NCBI GenBank assembly: GCA_023269645.1
Contig: JAHFPR010000067.1
Span: 1-9,525, forward strand
Direction of reading: 5' to 3'
Length of the DNA stretch: 9,525 nucleotides
Source of the DNA: Alphaproteobacteria bacterium
Lineage (GTDB): Bacteria > Pseudomonadota > Alphaproteobacteria > Rickettsiales > UBA8987
This document shows positions 1-5,791 of the stretch, in pieces. A program made the position numbers and the translations under genes. Positions within the stretch are counted from its first letter, which is position 1, and the number at the start of each line of letters is the position of its first letter. Below the pieces are notes generated by a model that saw only the letters and a program-made list of their open reading frames with translations, did not search any database and was not told the DNA's origin.

Positions 1-1725
1 GATCTCGCGGATGTTCGGCTCATCGGCGAGCAGCATCACGATGCGGTCGAAGCCGGGCGCGATGCCCCCGTGCGGCGGCGCGCCATACTGGAAGGCGCGG
101 ATCATCCCACCGAATTTCTCATCCACCACGCTGGCCGGATAGCCCGCAATGGCGAACGCCTTGTACATAATATCCGGCTTATGGTTGCGGATCGCGCCGC
201 TGGAAAGCTCCACCCCGTTGCACACGATGTCGTATTGGAAGGCTTTGAGTGCCAGCAGTTTTTCGCGGCTGCCTTCCGCCGCCTGCAACGCCTCCAGCCC
301 GCCCTGCGGCATGGAGAACGGATTATGGCTGAACTCGATTTTCTTGTTTTCCTCGTCCCATTCATAGAAGGGGAAATCCACCACCCAGCAGAATTTATAG
401 ATATTTTTCTCGATGAGGCCGAGTTCTTCCCCAATGATCGTGCGCGCCTTGCCCGCCAGTGCGGCGGCCTTGTTCGCCTCCGGATGCATACTGAAGAACA
501 GCCCGTCGCCGTCCTTCACGCCGCTGATTTCCTTGAGTTTCGCCAGGCGTTCCGCATCCAGCTTGCTGGCGATGGGGCCTTTTGCGCCCTCAGTTTCACT
601 GAAGATAATATAGCCCAGCCCTGCATAGCCTTCCTCGCGCGCCCAGTCGTTCTTTTTATCGAAGAAGCCGCGCCCTTTGCTGGCCGTACCCGGAGCCGGA
701 ATCGCGCGCACCACCGCGCCTTTCTCAATCTGGCTGGCGAACAGCCCGAAGCCGCCGCCCCGGAACACTTCCGTCACGTCGGAAATACGGAGGGGGTTGC
801 GCAAATCCGGCTTGTCGCAGCCGAAGCGCAGCATCGCATCCTCGTAGGCGATATGCGGGAATTTTTCATCGGAAACTTTCCAGCCCTTGCCACCGTTTTC
901 CTCGCGGGCGAAATGCGTGAAGCAATCGCGCAGCACCGGCTCCACCGCCGCAAACACATCCGCCTGGGTCACAAAACTCATTTCAATATCAAGCTGATAG
1001 AACTCTCCGGGAGAGCGATCCGCCCGCGCGTCTTCATCGCGGAAACAGGGCGCAAGCTGGAAATAACGGTCGAACCCGCTCACCATCAGCAACTGCTTGA
1101 ACTGCTGCGGCGCCTGCGGCAGCGCGTAGAACTTGCCGGGATGCACACGGCTCGGCACAAGATAATCCCGCGCGCCTTCGGGGGAGGATGCGGTGAGGAT
1201 GGGGGTCTGGAACTCCATGAAGCCATCCGCGCGCATCCTGTCGCGCAGCCAGCCCATCACGCCGGAGCGCAGCACGATGTTTTTATGCAGTTTCTCCCGC
1301 CGCAAATCCAGAAAGCGGTATTTCAGGCGCGTGGCTTCCGGTGCTTCCTTATCCGTATTCACCAGCACCGGCAGATGCTCGTGCAGCACGGGGGATTCCA
1401 CTTCCACCATCACCACTTTGATCTCGATTTCCCCCGTTTTCATGGCGGGATTTACGGCCTCCGGCGCGCGCTTCACCACTTCGCCGGTTACGGTGATCAC
1501 GCTCTCGAAGCGGATATGCGCCATGCTGTCCACCGTCCAGTTTGCGCCCGGCGGAATGCGGGAGGTATCGAACACAAGCTGCGCGAGGCCGGAATGGTCG
1601 CGCAGATCAATGAACAACAGCTCGCCGTGGTCGCGTTTGCGGTGCACCCAGCCGGAAAGCCGCACCTGTTTCCCCGCGTCTCCCGCGCGGAGTTCATTGC
1701 AATGGTGGGTGCGGTTTGCGTGCAT
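1..1725 (-). CDS. aspS: Aspartyl-tRNA synthetase (AspRS), 3' end cut by window edge
   Basis: Class II aminoacyl-tRNA synthetase that charges tRNA with aspartate in the cytoplasm. The frame is open from ATG at 1725 to base 1 (575 codons). Relatives are about 590-600 aa, so only some 20-25 residues are missing. Visible in order: N-terminal OB-fold anticodon-binding domain (SGWVHRKRDHGELLFIDLRD, about residues 24-43); motif 1 region with TPILTASSPEGARDYLVPSR; motif 2 FRDEDARADR at 228-237 followed by SPGEFYQLD; motif 3 GGIAPGFDR at 553-561; then EPNIREI at the edge. The SPGEFYQLD wording is typical of alphaproteobacteria. A weak AGGA lies 9 nt before the start, and a good promoter lies upstream. 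His33 in the RDHG segment matches non-discriminating AspRS enzymes, in which Leu is replaced by His. This suggests, by inference, that the enzyme also aspartylates tRNA-Asn. It is divergent from rnd. Confidence 0.97.
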   Translation of the reverse strand, partial: MHANRTHHCNELRAGDAGKQVRLSGWVHRKRDHGELLFIDLRDHSGLAQLVFDTSRIPPGANWTVDSMAHIRFESVITVTGEVVKRAPEAVNPAMKTGEIEIKVVMVEVESPVLHEHLPVLVNTDKEAPEATRLKYRFLDLRREKLHKNIVLRSGVMGWLRDRMRADGFMEFQTPILTASSPEGARDYLVPSRVHPGKFYALPQAPQQFKQLLMVSGFDRYFQLAPCFRDEDARADRSPGEFYQLDIEMSFVTQADVFAAVEPVLRDCFTHFAREENGGKGWKVSDEKFPHIAYEDAMLRFGCDKPDLRNPLRISDVTEVFRGGGFGLFASQIEKGAVVRAIPAPGTASKGRGFFDKKNDWAREEGYAGLGYIIFSETEGAKGPIASKLDAERLAKLKEISGVKDGDGLFFSMHPEANKAAALAGKARTIIGEELGLIEKNIYKFCWVVDFPFYEWDEENKKIEFSHNPFSMPQGGLEALQAAEGSREKLLALKAFQYDIVCNGVELSSGAIRNHKPDIMYKAFAIAGYPASVVDEKFGGMIRAFQYGAPPHGGIAPGFDRIVMLLADEPNIREI

Positions 1726-1750
1726 GGGTTAATTCCTATCTATTTTTACT

Positions 1751-1778
1751 TTGCTTTTCGGTGAATCTGCCGTATATA
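1751..1778 (+). promoter_or_regulatory. Putative sigma-70 promoter of rnd sharing its -10 with aspS
   Basis: TTGCTT (1751-1756), a 16-bp spacer and TATATA (1773-1778) read toward rnd. The -10 hexamer is the same one used on the opposite strand by the aspS promoter. Transcription would start near 1785 and leave a leader of about 105 nt, most of which is occupied by the inverted repeat at 1809-1883. Nothing better is seen between 1779 and 1889. Confidence 0.45.
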
Positions 1779-1801
1779 GAGGATGGTAACAGAAAAAACA
1801 A
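1773..1801 (-). promoter_or_regulatory. Putative sigma-70 promoter of aspS
   Basis: Reading the minus strand, TTGTTT (1801-1796) and TATATA (1778-1773) are separated by exactly 17 bp. The predicted transcription start is near 1766, giving an aspS leader of about 40 nt. The TATATA is palindromic and also serves a plausible plus-strand promoter toward rnd. Assigned by eye from consensus only. Confidence 0.6.
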
Positions 1802-1808
1802 CTTCGTT

Positions 1809-1883
1809 GGTGATTGGTAATTAGGTGATGGGTGATTAAGATTCGTCACCCATTCCAATCACTCATCACCAATAACCAATCAC
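1809..1883. repeat. Heptad-built inverted repeat directly upstream of rnd
   Basis: Imperfect hairpin with arms about 1810-1837 and 1857-1883. The left arm contains no C and the right arm no G. Each arm divides into 7-bp units: left GGTGATT, GGTAATT, AGGTGAT, GGGTGAT from 1809; right TCCAATC, ACTCATC, ACCAATA, ACCAATC from 1854. The outer 9 bp (1810-1818 with 1875-1883) pair perfectly. It ends 6 nt before the rnd start codon and occupies the place of a Shine-Dalgarno site. Three similarly built elements occur elsewhere in the window. Confidence 0.8.
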
Positions 1884-1889
1884 TGCATT

Positions 1890-3050
1890 ATGACCGTCAT
1901 CACCGATTCAAAAATCCTGAAGGAACGCCTCAAGCCGCTGTTTGATGAGGAGTTTATCACCGTGGACACCGAATTCCTGCGGGAGAAAACCTTTTACCCC
2001 CTGCTGTGCCTGATCCAGGTCGCAGGCGCGCATGATGCCTTCGCCATTGATCCGCTGGCCGCCAAGCTGGATATGGAGCCGTTCTACAAGCTGATGCAGG
2101 ATAAAAACGTGCTGAAAGTGATGCACGCCTGTGAGCAGGATATGGAAATCATGCTGCAGGAAAGCGGCAAGCTGCCGAAGCCGGTGGTGGATACGCAAGT
2201 GGCCGCGCAGGTGCTGGGCTACGGCGAATCTATGGGTTACGGCAATCTGGTGGAAAAGCTGTGCGGGGTGAGCCTCGATAAATCCTCCCGCCATACGGAT
2301 TGGAGCAAGCGCCCGCTCACCCGCAAGCAGATTGATTATGCGATTTCCGATGTCACCCACCTGTACGGAGTCTATCAGCATATTCTGGAGGAGCTGGAGG
2401 ACAAGGGGCGCACCGCGTGGCTGGAGGAGGAAATGGAACCCTTCCGCGACCCGAAGAATTACCAGACCGAGCCGGAAGATGCCTGGAAAAAGCTGAAGCT
2501 GCGCGGCGGCAAAGGGCCATACCTCGCGGTGGTGCAGGAACTCGCCCACTGGCGTGAACTCCGTGCGCGGCAGATAGATAAGCCCCGCAGCTGGGTGCTG
2601 AAGAATGACGGCATCCTGGAAATCGCCTCCCATATGCCGGAGCGCATCGAGCAGCTGGATGGCCTGCGCTATTACAGCAACCGCGACCGCGCGCTTTCCG
2701 AAGAAATCCTGAAGGTGGTGAAGAAGGGGATAAAATCCAAGCCGCCGGAGTTCGAGAAGCCGCAAGTGCTCCCCAAAAGTGCCAGTTCGCTGATGGATCT
2801 GATGCGGGTGCTGCTGAAGGCACAATCGGCGCAGCACGATGTTTCCCCCAGCATCGTCGCCAGCGCAGACGAGCTGGAACAGGTGGTGCTTCTCAAGCAT
2901 CCGGAGCAGGATAAGGAACTCCGCTGTATGCACGGCTGGCGTTATGACGTTTTCGGGAAATATGCGCTGAAGCTCAAGGCGGGCGGCCTCGCCCTCACCG
3001 TGGATAAAAACCGGATTCTGCTGATCGAGCCGGCTTATTCGGAAGAGTGA
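1890..3050 (+). CDS. rnd: Ribonuclease D (3'-5' exoribonuclease)
   Basis: DEDDy-family 3'-5' exoribonuclease that trims tRNA and other stable RNA 3' ends in the cytoplasm. At 386 aa it is close to the E. coli enzyme (about 375 aa). The catalytic set is intact: Asp26 and Glu28 in VDTEFLREKTFYPLLCLIQ (Exo I), Asp84 in VMHACEQDMEIM (Exo II), and Tyr150 with Asp154 in DYAISDVTHLY (Exo III). An HRDC-type RNA-binding region follows at roughly 206-285 (VVQELAHWRELRARQIDKPRSW). ATG 1890 is chosen because MTVITDS matches RNase D N-termini and the upstream open frame (back to 1836) holds no other start codon. No Shine-Dalgarno sequence precedes it; the C/A-rich arm of an inverted repeat is there instead. 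It is transcribed divergently from aspS. Confidence 0.96.
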   Translation: MTVITDSKILKERLKPLFDEEFITVDTEFLREKTFYPLLCLIQVAGAHDAFAIDPLAAKLDMEPFYKLMQDKNVLKVMHACEQDMEIMLQESGKLPKPVVDTQVAAQVLGYGESMGYGNLVEKLCGVSLDKSSRHTDWSKRPLTRKQIDYAISDVTHLYGVYQHILEELEDKGRTAWLEEEMEPFRDPKNYQTEPEDAWKKLKLRGGKGPYLAVVQELAHWRELRARQIDKPRSWVLKNDGILEIASHMPERIEQLDGLRYYSNRDRALSEEILKVVKKGIKSKPPEFEKPQVLPKSASSLMDLMRVLLKAQSAQHDVSPSIVASADELEQVVLLKHPEQDKELRCMHGWRYDVFGKYALKLKAGGLALTVDKNRILLIEPAYSEE

Positions 3051-3079
3051 TTGTTACCCCGTTTTCCAGTATAGTGTTT

Positions 3080-3110
3080 CCAAATAATATTCTTACAGAA
3101 TATTATTTGG
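3080..3110. repeat. Perfect 14-bp palindrome with TAC loop
   Basis: CCAAATAATATTCT (3080-3093), loop TAC (3094-3096), then the exact reverse complement at 3097-3110. AT-rich and about 30 bp downstream of the rnd stop. No T-tract follows on either side, so a standard intrinsic terminator is not clear. It is the first of three perfect palindromes in 127 bp. Confidence 0.9.
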
Positions 3111-3130
3111 CATACGCTGCCTCCGGCGCG

Positions 3131-3159
3131 GAAAACCAACTCTTTCGGAGTTGGTTTTC
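3131..3159. repeat. Perfect 12-bp palindrome with TTTCG loop
   Basis: GAAAACCAACTC (3131-3142) and its exact complement (3148-3159) enclose TTTCG. The right arm ends in TTTTC, so a transcript from rnd could use this as a weak terminator. It directly abuts the next, larger palindrome with no spacer. Confidence 0.9.
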
Positions 3160-3206
3160 ATAGTCATACCCGATAAAAATCTTACATTTTTATCGGGTAT
3201 GACTAT
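3160..3206. repeat. Perfect 21-bp palindrome with CTTAC loop
   Basis: The arms 3160-3180 and 3186-3206 are exact reverse complements over 21 bp. They begin ATAGTCATACCCG and close around the 5-nt loop CTTAC. CTTACA also sits at the centre of the palindrome at 3080-3110. Perfect pairing over this length suggests recent formation or selection. It contains no reading frame. Confidence 0.92.
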
Positions 3207-3207
3207 A

Positions 3208-3259
3208 TGTCACCCTGGCGAATGCCGGGGTTCGGATGCTGTCCTCCGACGGCATGACA
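3208..3259. repeat. REP-like element bounded by TGTCA/TGACA
   Basis: The segment starts TGTCA (3208-3212) and ends TGACA (3255-3259). It contains a 7-bp hairpin with loop GAAT (3213-3219 with 3224-3230, one G-T pair) and a second GC-rich part, CCGACGG. This is the general form of alphaproteobacterial extragenic repeats resembling TGTCATCCCGGCGAAAGC. Only one copy is visible here, so repeat status is inferred from resemblance. Confidence 0.55.
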
Positions 3260-3289
3260 AGATGCTCCCCTGAAAAACCCTCACCGTCA

Positions 3290-3321
3290 TTAACACTTTG
3301 TTAATCATTATGCGTTATACT
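3290..3321 (+). promoter_or_regulatory. CtrA-type promoter (TTAA-N7-TTAA plus -10)
   Basis: TTAA at 3290-3293 and TTAA at 3301-3304 are separated by exactly 7 bp, the full CtrA box known from Caulobacter and relatives. A -10-like TATACT lies at 3316-3321. With a start near 3328 the box is centred near -31, overlapping the -35 region as at CtrA-activated promoters. The leader to the ATG at 3342 would be about 14 nt. The motif match is direct; CtrA control is inferred. Confidence 0.6.
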
Positions 3322-3341
3322 GGGTAAAACAAAGGCGCATC

Positions 3342-3998
3342 ATGTCAGATGACACCACTAAAAATCCTCAAGAACCTCAACTTGATGTTGCAGATAGCCC
3401 CGCTACAGTAGCGACAGGCAAGCCCCTGCGGGTTGATCTACCGCCGGAAGCGCAGATCGCAGATGAACGGCTGAATGCTGTGGCGGAACAGACTGATGTC
3501 GGCGGAGGCGTGGGATGGGGCAAACTCGCCACGCGGGAAGATCTGGAACTTGCCCGGAATTTATCCAACGCTCTCCAGCCCAATGCCACAAACACAGATA
3601 TTCGTGCGCTTCTGAGCGAACATTTAACGGATTTTGATGAACTCAGGTCATCTTCCCCTTCGGCGGCAGCACTTCCGGCTCCAAACTTTCCCCCTCCGCA
3701 CCCCCTGCCGGAAGAACCTGTTGTTCCCGTAGAACCTCCGGAGATACTGCTTTCCGCACCCGAATACCCCCTGCCCTCCGGCCACAGAAGCCCCTCCATT
3801 TCCCCTGGCTTGCAGGCTATTGAAGCGGAGGTGCTGGCCGCACTTGGCCATAACGCGGATAGTATCCTGGCTCTGGACGATACCGCCGATGCCGCGATGC
3901 ATCCCAGCCCGCCGCCCGTCATTGCGCGGGATACCAAGATAGACGACATTCTTCACGATACGGCAGCGGATAAGCCCGAAAAAGGCCGGGGTCGCTAA
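3342..3998 (+). CDS. Unrecognised acidic, proline-rich 218-aa protein
   Basis: I do not recognise this protein. It has 218 aa, no signal peptide, no membrane segment and no cysteine. The N-terminal third is acidic and polar. A predicted helical stretch at about 64-102 contains REDLELARNLSNAL and ALLSEHLTDFDELR. Residues 106-156 form a proline-rich, probably disordered linker. A second short helical stretch (LQAIEAEVLAALGHNADSIL, 157-176) is followed by a basic tail, KPEKGRGR. The start is supported by a CtrA-type promoter ending 20 nt upstream; only a weak AAAGG-like ribosome site is present. An antisense frame of 190 codons overlaps it but lacks comparable signals. It lies between rnd and the convergent flagellar operon, so a flagellar or cell-cycle role is possible but only guessed from context. 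Confidence 0.7.
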   Translation: MSDDTTKNPQEPQLDVADSPATVATGKPLRVDLPPEAQIADERLNAVAEQTDVGGGVGWGKLATREDLELARNLSNALQPNATNTDIRALLSEHLTDFDELRSSSPSAAALPAPNFPPPHPLPEEPVVPVEPPEILLSAPEYPLPSGHRSPSISPGLQAIEAEVLAALGHNADSILALDDTADAAMHPSPPPVIARDTKIDDILHDTAADKPEKGRGR

Positions 3999-4033
3999 AA
4001 GTTCGATAGTGCTGCATCTCTCACAAAAGAGAA

Positions 4034-4061
4034 TGGGGGTGCTGCGGTTGCAACACCCCCA
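4034..4061 (-). terminator. Probable intrinsic terminator of the flgF-flgH operon
   Basis: TGGGGGTG (4034-4041) pairs perfectly with CACCCCCA (4054-4061). After one mismatch, TGC (4043-4045) pairs with GCA (4050-4052) around a GGTT loop. Read on the minus strand the stem is followed by TTCTCTTTT. On the plus strand it is followed by an A/G-rich run. It therefore fits termination of the minus-strand operon, about 175 nt past flgH. It could also block read-through from the convergent 218-aa gene. Confidence 0.65.
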
Positions 4062-4070
4062 AGGAAAGAA

Positions 4071-4116
4071 AGCAGACAGGTGAGAGAGAGGAGAGTGGGA
4101 GAGAGTCCTGCCTGCT
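4071..4116. repeat. Stem-loop with a purine-rich 26-nt loop
   Basis: AGCAGACAGG (4071-4080) and CCTGCCTGCT (4107-4116) pair at 9 of 10 positions. AAGGA at 4061-4065 can extend the stem with TCCTT at 4117-4121. The loop 4081-4106 is almost entirely A and G with three T. It lies between the terminator-like hairpin and the flgH-proximal inverted repeat. No reading frame accounts for it. Confidence 0.5.
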
Positions 4117-4172
4117 TCCTTAATCGTGGGCAAGTTGCTGTTTCCAAAGCACCTTGCCAATTCCTTATGAAT

Positions 4173-4228
4173 CTTGAGTTTTGAGTCGTGAATTTTGTGA
4201 AAACCACAAGACTCAAAACTCAAAACTC
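4173..4228. repeat. Heptad-built inverted repeat just after flgH
   Basis: TTGAGTTTTGAGTC (4174-4187) pairs perfectly over 14 bp with 4210-4223, around a 22-nt loop. The whole 4173-4228 segment divides into eight 7-mers. The first are CTTGAGT, TTTGAGT, CGTGAAT, TTTGTGA; the last are AAACCAC, AAGACTC, AAAACTC, AAAACTC. It lies 7 bp beyond the flgH stop codon. It lacks a T-tract and so is probably not the main terminator. It is built like the elements at 1809, 7037 and 8874. Confidence 0.8.
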
Positions 4229-4235
4229 CCCTATC

Positions 4236-4982
4236 CTAAAACGGCGAAAGTATATCGGTGATCTGCTGGCCGATGCGTGGTTGCTGCATCTCCGAAATCA
4301 ACCCCTTGCCACCGTAGGAAATCCTGGCTTCCGCGATGCGGCTGGCATCAATGCTGTTGGTGGGCGCGATGTCCTCCGGCCTTATCACCCCCTGCACTGT
4401 CAATTGCCGCACCTCAAAATTCACGCGCACTTCCTGGCTTCCGTAAATCACCAGATTGCCGTTATCCATCACCTGTGTCACCACGGCGGAAAGTTTTGTT
4501 GCTACTTGCTCGCCGCGCTTGATGGTTCCTTCACCGTTATTATCCACCGAGCTTTTCACCTCCAGCAGGTTATCGGGCTGCACACCCCCCGGCAAGGCAG
4601 CGGCCAGTCCTTTTTCCAGGCCGAACAGCTTGGGTGTGCCGAGGCTGTCATCACCGCTGCGCTTGCTTTGTGTTTTATTATCCAGCGCGGCCTGGTCGTT
4701 GATGGATACGCTCACGGTGAGAATATCGCCGATCTTGCGCGCGCGCTGGTCACGGAAGAATTCCTTGGAACCCTTCGACCACAGCGAATTGGACGCGGCG
4801 GCGTTGGCTTCCTTGTTTTCCATTGCCGGCCAGGAAATCGGTTCGCTTTTTCCCACCGGATCCATCTTCTCGAATTGCGGTGTCTGGCCGACTGTCCTCA
4901 TGCGATCCACCTGATTCTGCGTACAGGCGGCGAACACGGGGAGCATCGCGCCCGCCAGAAGTATGTTTCTTATCCGCTGCAT
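4236..4982 (-). CDS. flgH: Flagellar L-ring lipoprotein FlgH
   Basis: Outer-membrane lipoprotein that forms the L-ring bushing around the flagellar rod. It has 248 aa, within the usual range. The N-terminal signal MQRIRNILLAGAMLPVFAAC ends in a lipobox-like FAAC with Cys20 as the lipidation site; Phe at -3 is less common than Leu. Family features seen: ARKIGDILTVSVSINDQAALDNKTQ, RGEQVATKLSAVVTQVMDNGNLVIYG, RQLTVQGVIRPEDIAPTNSI, and the C-terminus GGKGLISEMQQPRIGQQITDILSPF. GAGG-like and AGGA sequences precede ATG 4982, and flgA ends 33 nt upstream, so the two are co-transcribed. It is the last gene of the operon and is followed by an inverted repeat and a terminator-like hairpin. Confidence 0.97.
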   Translation of the reverse strand: MQRIRNILLAGAMLPVFAACTQNQVDRMRTVGQTPQFEKMDPVGKSEPISWPAMENKEANAAASNSLWSKGSKEFFRDQRARKIGDILTVSVSINDQAALDNKTQSKRSGDDSLGTPKLFGLEKGLAAALPGGVQPDNLLEVKSSVDNNGEGTIKRGEQVATKLSAVVTQVMDNGNLVIYGSQEVRVNFEVRQLTVQGVIRPEDIAPTNSIDASRIAEARISYGGKGLISEMQQPRIGQQITDILSPF

Positions 4983-5015
4983 AATTCCTGCTCCTCTTGC
5001 CTTTCGGGCAATGCG

Positions 5016-5759
5016 TTATCCTTCGTAATTCACCGCGACTTCGCCGTTGCGCAGCACCTTCGCCTGCACGACCTTGCCGCTTTTCTCGTTCTTCACCCGG
5101 ATGATTTCGCCTTCCGCGCCATCTTCCAGAGCATAACCCGTGGCTTTGAGTTCCATATACGGCGAGTGGTAAATCATGGAAACCAGCCCGCCTTTTTCGA
5201 TGATGCGCGCCCTGACGATGTCGTGCATACTGAACGCCCCGCCCTCCGCGATGGCGTGTTTGGCCACCATGCCGATAATCGCCTTCTCGCCCAGCACCAT
5301 GCTATCGCGCATCTGCTTTTCCGGCATCCCCGCCCAGGCGATGTCTTCTTCCTGAATAATTGCACCGCGCGAAAGCTGGCGTGCCGCCACCGGCACATCC
5401 ACAAGTATCTGGTATTGCCCCTTCACCTGCACCTGCGAAGTGCCGTCCGCACCCGCCACCAGCGCGGTGAATCGGCGCGCTTTCTGCTCCAGCGCAAAAT
5501 CAGAGAGCACAAGCGGCGTATCCCCGAAAATCCCCGCCAGTTGCTCCGGCACAAGATTCTTGCGGGCGGGCATCTGCGTCAACCACACCGATCCCACAAC
5601 AAATTTCTGATCCGGAAGTTCCGCACGGAGCTGCGCCTCCACCTGCGTCTTCAGGCTGCTGAAGGCAGGATTGTCCTGCGCCGCCAGCGCGCCGAAGGGA
5701 ACCAGGAAAATGGCTATAACCGCCAGCCCCGCTCTCCATCTTTTCATTCCCTGCATCAT
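5016..5759 (-). CDS. flgA: Flagellar P-ring assembly chaperone FlgA
   Basis: Periplasmic chaperone needed for assembly of the FlgI P-ring. From ATG 5759 it has 247 aa with a Sec signal peptide: MMQGMKRWRAG followed by the hydrophobic core LAVIAIFLVPFG and an ALA-A cleavage site near residue 26. The C-terminal half is the SAF/FlgA region: VDVPVAARQLSRGAIIQEEDIAWAGM, then IGMVAKHAIAEGG, and the ending RVKNEKSGKVVQAKVLRNGEVAVNYEG. The start at 5759 (or the adjacent ATG 5756) is chosen because AAGGAAG precedes it and the signal peptide then has normal length. The ATG at 5789 would add 10 polar residues before the signal peptide, but it lies 2 nt after the upstream stop and cannot be excluded. It is 33 nt from flgH. 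Confidence 0.95.
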   Translation of the reverse strand: MMQGMKRWRAGLAVIAIFLVPFGALAAQDNPAFSSLKTQVEAQLRAELPDQKFVVGSVWLTQMPARKNLVPEQLAGIFGDTPLVLSDFALEQKARRFTALVAGADGTSQVQVKGQYQILVDVPVAARQLSRGAIIQEEDIAWAGMPEKQMRDSMVLGEKAIIGMVAKHAIAEGGAFSMHDIVRARIIEKGGLVSMIYHSPYMELKATGYALEDGAEGEIIRVKNEKSGKVVQAKVLRNGEVAVNYEG

Positions 5760-5791
5760 TTTCTTCCTTGTATTCCTGTCTTGAAACATTG

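Noticed and set aside
70..1764. Long plus-strand open frame (564 codons)
   Set aside because: It lies opposite aspS, which shows complete class II synthetase motifs. The translation is rich in His, Arg, Ala and Phe without any domain and is an antisense shadow in GC-rich DNA.
1809..1883. Insertion-sequence or MITE remnant
   Set aside because: No target-site duplication or shared terminal sequence among the four similar elements; their arms differ in sequence and share only a 7-bp construction and base bias.
1908..2933. Minus-strand open frame of 341 codons
   Set aside because: Antisense to rnd, which has all DEDDy catalytic residues. No supporting start signal or recognisable domain.
3080..3206. 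CRISPR-like array
   Set aside because: The palindromes differ in sequence and length, there are no repeated units with unique spacers, and no cas gene is visible.
3377..3949. Minus-strand open frame of 190 codons opposite the 218-aa gene
   Set aside because: Low-complexity Ser/Gly/Ala translation with no ribosome site. The plus-strand gene has a CtrA-type promoter and a better start context. The unknown nature of both leaves slight doubt.
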